Shown: positions 60,518 through 64,000 of the stretch, piece after piece | How the letters are laid out: the number at the start of each line of letters is the position of its first letter | Position numbering within the stretch: position 1 is the stretch's first letter | Assembly: GCA_033398695.1 (NCBI GenBank) | Contig: CM065806.1 | Span: forward strand, 49,191,001 to 49,255,000 | From: Orobanche coerulescens | Lineage: Eukaryota > Streptophyta > Magnoliopsida > Lamiales > Orobanchaceae | Length of the DNA: 64,000 nucleotides | Reading direction: 5' to 3' | Translations under genes and position numbers: made by a program | Notes under the pieces: generated by a model | The model's database searches: none | Told to the model about the DNA's origin: nothing | What the model saw: only the letters and a program-made list of their open reading frames with translations

Positions 60518-61661
60518 TGAAGAGATAAATTCACCACTAGAAGGGGGTTGAATAGTGGTAATGCGGAATATCGAACTTTCTCGCGAATAAAGGTAAAATG
60601 TGCGGAAAGTAAAAGACTCAAAGATTTATAGAGGTTCGGCAACTTGCCTACGTCCTCTCTCCGACTTCTTTTTCTATTGGCTAAAGAACAACCACACACT
60701 TGTCTCGTCTTCGATCGGTCCGAGCATAACAACCGTTATAACCGATTGTCTTCTATTGGTCGAAGCACAACCACTCTCAAAATAAACATTTTGTATCTAG
60801 TGTTCTATCGGAACTAGACAATCCTCACTTACAAATGTTGGAGTATAATCCTAACAATGCTGGATCAAAGATCCTAATAACACCGGATTAGTGACTCTTA
60901 ATTCGTTTCTCTTACGCTCGTGTATGAGTGATGCAACACTCACAACCAAATGAAAGGAATACAAGGTATAATAAATATTACAATGTGTATCACTCTTGTA
61001 TCTTTTCTTCTCACAACTTAGTATGCAATAATAAATAGAAACCTGAGCTCAAGAATACTTTGTATGCTTAAATGCTTGAATGCTTGAAGTTGTGTATTGA
61101 GACACCCAAGTGATATGGGTATTTATAGTGTCAAGTCCTTCTTCATATGCTGAAAAAACGTATTATTAGCGTGCGCTAATAATTCTTCATAGCATGCGCT
61201 ATCGAGCTTTGACTTGACTGATCTGAACGGTCATTAAACCGTACCAACAGTAAAATACATGTCTTAGCGTGCGCTAGACAGTCTCTCGTAGAATGTGTTA
61301 ATGTTGGTCAACTGGTCTTCACTTTTGACTTTGAATCTTTTCGGTTTGTCTCCCCAACGTCTCTTTTCCAACGGATAAATTTATACTTAGCGTGTGCTAG
61401 TACTGTATATTTAGCGTGCGCTAGTATTATTTAATATTAGTTTTTCAGATTTTCCGGATCTAGTTTTTGACCTCTGCGTTCCAACGGATAGAATGTTCAA
61501 CGGTAGAATTTCGAACGCCTAGCTTGCGCTAACAAGTGTTTTGTAGCGTGCGATACATAATTTCCAGATAACATACGTTAGCTTGTATAACGTACGTAAA
61601 TGCTTCTTTGTTTGAGTCCAGTGGCTACTGGACCTCCAATATGTTTTCCGGTAGCGTGCGC
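60518..61661 (-). repeat. Copia-like LTR fragment with palindromes
   Basis: On the minus strand the end region reads CAACCCCCTTCTAG just before the terminus, resembling the TTCACCCCCC..CTAGA end of the copia LTR at about 31432-31475. A GAGGTTCGGCAACTTGCCTA stretch (plus, about 60632) is of a kind often seen in plant copia LTRs. A TATA box (minus, TATAAATA, about 61127-61120) is preceded by TAGCGTGCGCTA words at about 61160-61660. No gene is present. It is interrupted at 61662 by LTR D. The superfamily is an inference. Confidence 0.5.
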
Positions 61662-64000
61662 TGTAATATCCGGATAAATTGTTGGGTATTTTCGTCCGTA
61701 TTTGAACCATGTATTACCTGAATTGGTGCTATCAATAATCGAAGTACGATCATTTCCGTATTCGTATCCTCATGCATGATAATATCAACTTTTAATCCTT
61801 CACATGCAACTACGTCGTAAAGCACGCTAACAGGTAAGCGTAACGTACGTTACGAACTGGAGATAGCGTACGCTACGAGCTAGACGTAGCGTACGTAAGG
61901 AGGTCAATAATTGAACAGGCTGGCTAGCACATGGACGGCTGGTGGTAGGGCTCGGAAAGATTCCCGCGGATGAACCTGGACAGTTTTGGGGTCAACGGGT
62001 GTTAACGTACGCTAAGGTTTGTAACTAGCGTACGCTAATATGTGTAGCTTACTACGTAATGCATAGGGTGTAACGTACGTAAGCTAGTACAGAACGAGAC
62101 AGTAAGCTATCAGCGAACGATAGCGTACGCTAAGATCGAATGGTAGCGTGCACTAAGTCGATTACGTACGTAAATGGCTAAGGCTAACGTACGTAAAGCT
62201 CAAGATATTATATATATGGACAACACCCCATTTCATTTCACTTCGTCCCTTTCACTTGTACTTCATTTTCCTTCATTTATAGAGGGTCTCCAGCCCTCTA
62301 AAACACCTATAGATCACATAAACTCGATCATTTAAGTTACGAAACATCTTGGATTTACATTCAAGCAATCGGAGTTGGATGCTACCTCTTGTCTCTGCGT
62401 TTCTTTCATATTAAGGTATGTTAATGCTACCTCAACCTTGAATTCGTGTTCCTAATGATGTTATGAACATACCACCGGGATTATTAAGCTCCATAGATGA
62501 TTTTTATCCGAACACCATGTTTTTGGAAGTTGGAATGTTCATGCTTTAGTTACCTGAGTTAAGAACGTTATAGTCCGACTCTTGTTATGATGATCAAGTA
62601 AGGTAAATTTTCTGAGATTAATAAACCGTATTGTATGGTGTTTCCATGATGATCATAGACTTAATGTTGATAACGACCTCAGATTTTCCGAACTACCTTT
62701 GAGGATCTATAATCAAGATTTGGAGTGAGTCTTATGATGGGAGGATTAACCTGGAATTCATAGACATCAACACCATAGGATCATTATGATTCACATGAGT
62801 ATAATATGTGTGAATATAACGTACGTTAAGCTCTATGCATTACGTACGTTATACCTCGTGCAAGGCAATCGAATCGAGAAGAACTGTCCAATGCATGCTT
62901 AGCGTGCGCTAATCCTTGTAGCTTACGTGCACTAACGTGCAGACGTAACGTACGTTACGTATGTGTGTAACGTACGTTACGAAGAAAACAGTTAGGGTTC
63001 GGCCATCTTTTTATGCTTTTCCTCGTGTGATTGATTATTTATTTAATGATAGGATATTAAGGACGAATTTCCTACGATAATCCTAAGTTGAGCCTTTCCG
63101 ATCGTCGTTTCCGTTGGAGTTCCGGATTGTTCCAATCAACTGTATTTCCGGAGTATTCGCGAGAGATTACCAAGGCAAGTACCTTGATATACGAATTATA
63201 ATTACGTGAAATCATTGTTGTTAAAGTGTATGAATCATGTTATGAATATCTGCATTTATATTATATATATATAGATATGCGTGGATATATGTACAGATAT
63301 ATGTATATGTATATAAATATACATATGGAGATAAATGTTGGGTGATTCATACCAATATTAGTCGACGTACTCAACTTAGACTAAAGTACGAATAATATTT
63401 ATAGAGGTAATATGGTAATGTTTGTATTTTCGGTTGAGTTGCGATATAATGATATTTATGTAGTATTGATTGATAGTGTTGAAGGCCTAATGTGCTAAGT
63501 CTTGATGAATAACGTGCGAGTTATTGTTTATTTTGTGTAGTTACGTACTGGCGAATAAGTTATGTGAATTGATGAACTGATTTGATAATTGTTGCAACGG
63601 TTGACTGTGTGCTTGGTATTTGTAATAATGCGAATACTTGTTATGAGAGACGTCATATCCGGGTACCTCTGAGGGCGGGGCGTGCACTCCGGCCGGATGT
63701 ACGCTGCAATGAGCGGCTCTATATGATTGGTGAACACCGGTGTTACTTAATGCGCGAGCAAGGGGCGGCTCCTATGGGAGTGAACGCCGGCGCGGTGACA
63801 TGTGCAATTGGCGGCCAATATAGTGGAGTGAACGCCGGTACACAGGTGTGAAAGGGAGGCGCCTGGCAGGCTTATTGGTAACGGATATTTGAGTGATAGC
63901 TAAGACCCCGTTACCAAATGATTTTCGAAATTTAAATCTTTGCAACTTGCTTTTAATGTTGGTCTTGATGTAGACCGCGAATTGTGTTTCTGGAGTTCGT
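61662..64000 (+). repeat. LTR of a further gypsy-like family (D), continues past window
   Basis: It starts TGTAATATCCGGATAAATTG. Palindromes of the TAGCGTACGCTA and AACGTACGTT types lie at about 61816-62190, TATATATATGG at about 62206-62218, a second palindrome group at about 62815-62985, a TA-rich microsatellite at about 63255-63330 and a GTGAACGCCGG-containing tandem repeat at about 63650-63860. The order equals that of the A and B LTRs although the sequence between the landmarks differs. No end or internal region is seen. Confidence 0.7.
63255..63330. repeat. TA/ATATG-rich microsatellite in LTR D
   Basis: An irregular TATATA / GATATATG repeat of about 75 bp. Confidence 0.8.

Overview
The window is plant nuclear DNA made almost entirely of nested LTR retrotransposons. 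I find no convincing intact host gene, tRNA, rRNA or CRISPR array. Evidence for a plant: Ty3/gypsy chromodomain elements with LTRs of 2.3 kb and longer, a Ty1/copia element of Sirevirus type with extra ORFs downstream of pol, primer sites resembling the plant initiator tRNA-Met site (TGGTATCGGAG..), and 5-bp target duplications. A TE-rich flowering plant, probably a eudicot, fits best. The family cannot be resolved from this sequence.

Layout. 1-2656: 3' end of a gypsy chromovirus (A1) with its 3' LTR, inserted into the 3' LTR of a minus-strand non-coding element B1 (2657-9433). B1 sits in a partial minus-strand LTR of another family (E, 9434-9795). Next come a 430-bp gene-like fragment (9796-10220) and a minus-strand composite of a second non-coding family, C, arranged LTR-internal-LTR-internal (10221-30711). 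A full-length chromovirus A2 (15916-25392, target duplication TACCG) is inserted in it. The composite abuts the cut 5' LTR of a Sirevirus-like copia element (30712-42091). 42092-45346 is an AT-rich leader and decayed gag of another gypsy element. A second B copy (B2, 45347-60517, minus) follows; its 3' LTR is split by a complete plus-strand C element (47723-56309). The window ends with a copia-like LTR fragment (60518-61661, minus) and the start of a further LTR (D, 61662-64000).

How they relate. A is potentially autonomous. B and C carry no gag-pol but share with A the primer site, the TGTAAT...GTTACA LTR termini and an AAGTTTCG/CGAAACTT hairpin next to the polypurine tract. They look like large non-autonomous derivatives that use chromovirus enzymes.

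Most notable signals: (1) LTRs of different families share a layout of many 12-bp TAGCGYRCGCTA palindromes, then a TATA box, then a second palindrome cluster, then a tandem repeat of roughly 60-70 bp, while family C has a different palindrome (TTACGGCCGTAA) in the same place; (2) differences between paired LTRs and repeat copies concentrate at CAG/CTG/CCG trinucleotides, which suggests sequencing error at CHG-methylated cytosines and makes many frameshifts suspect; (3) a gene-like fragment joined to a retroelement at its hairpin.
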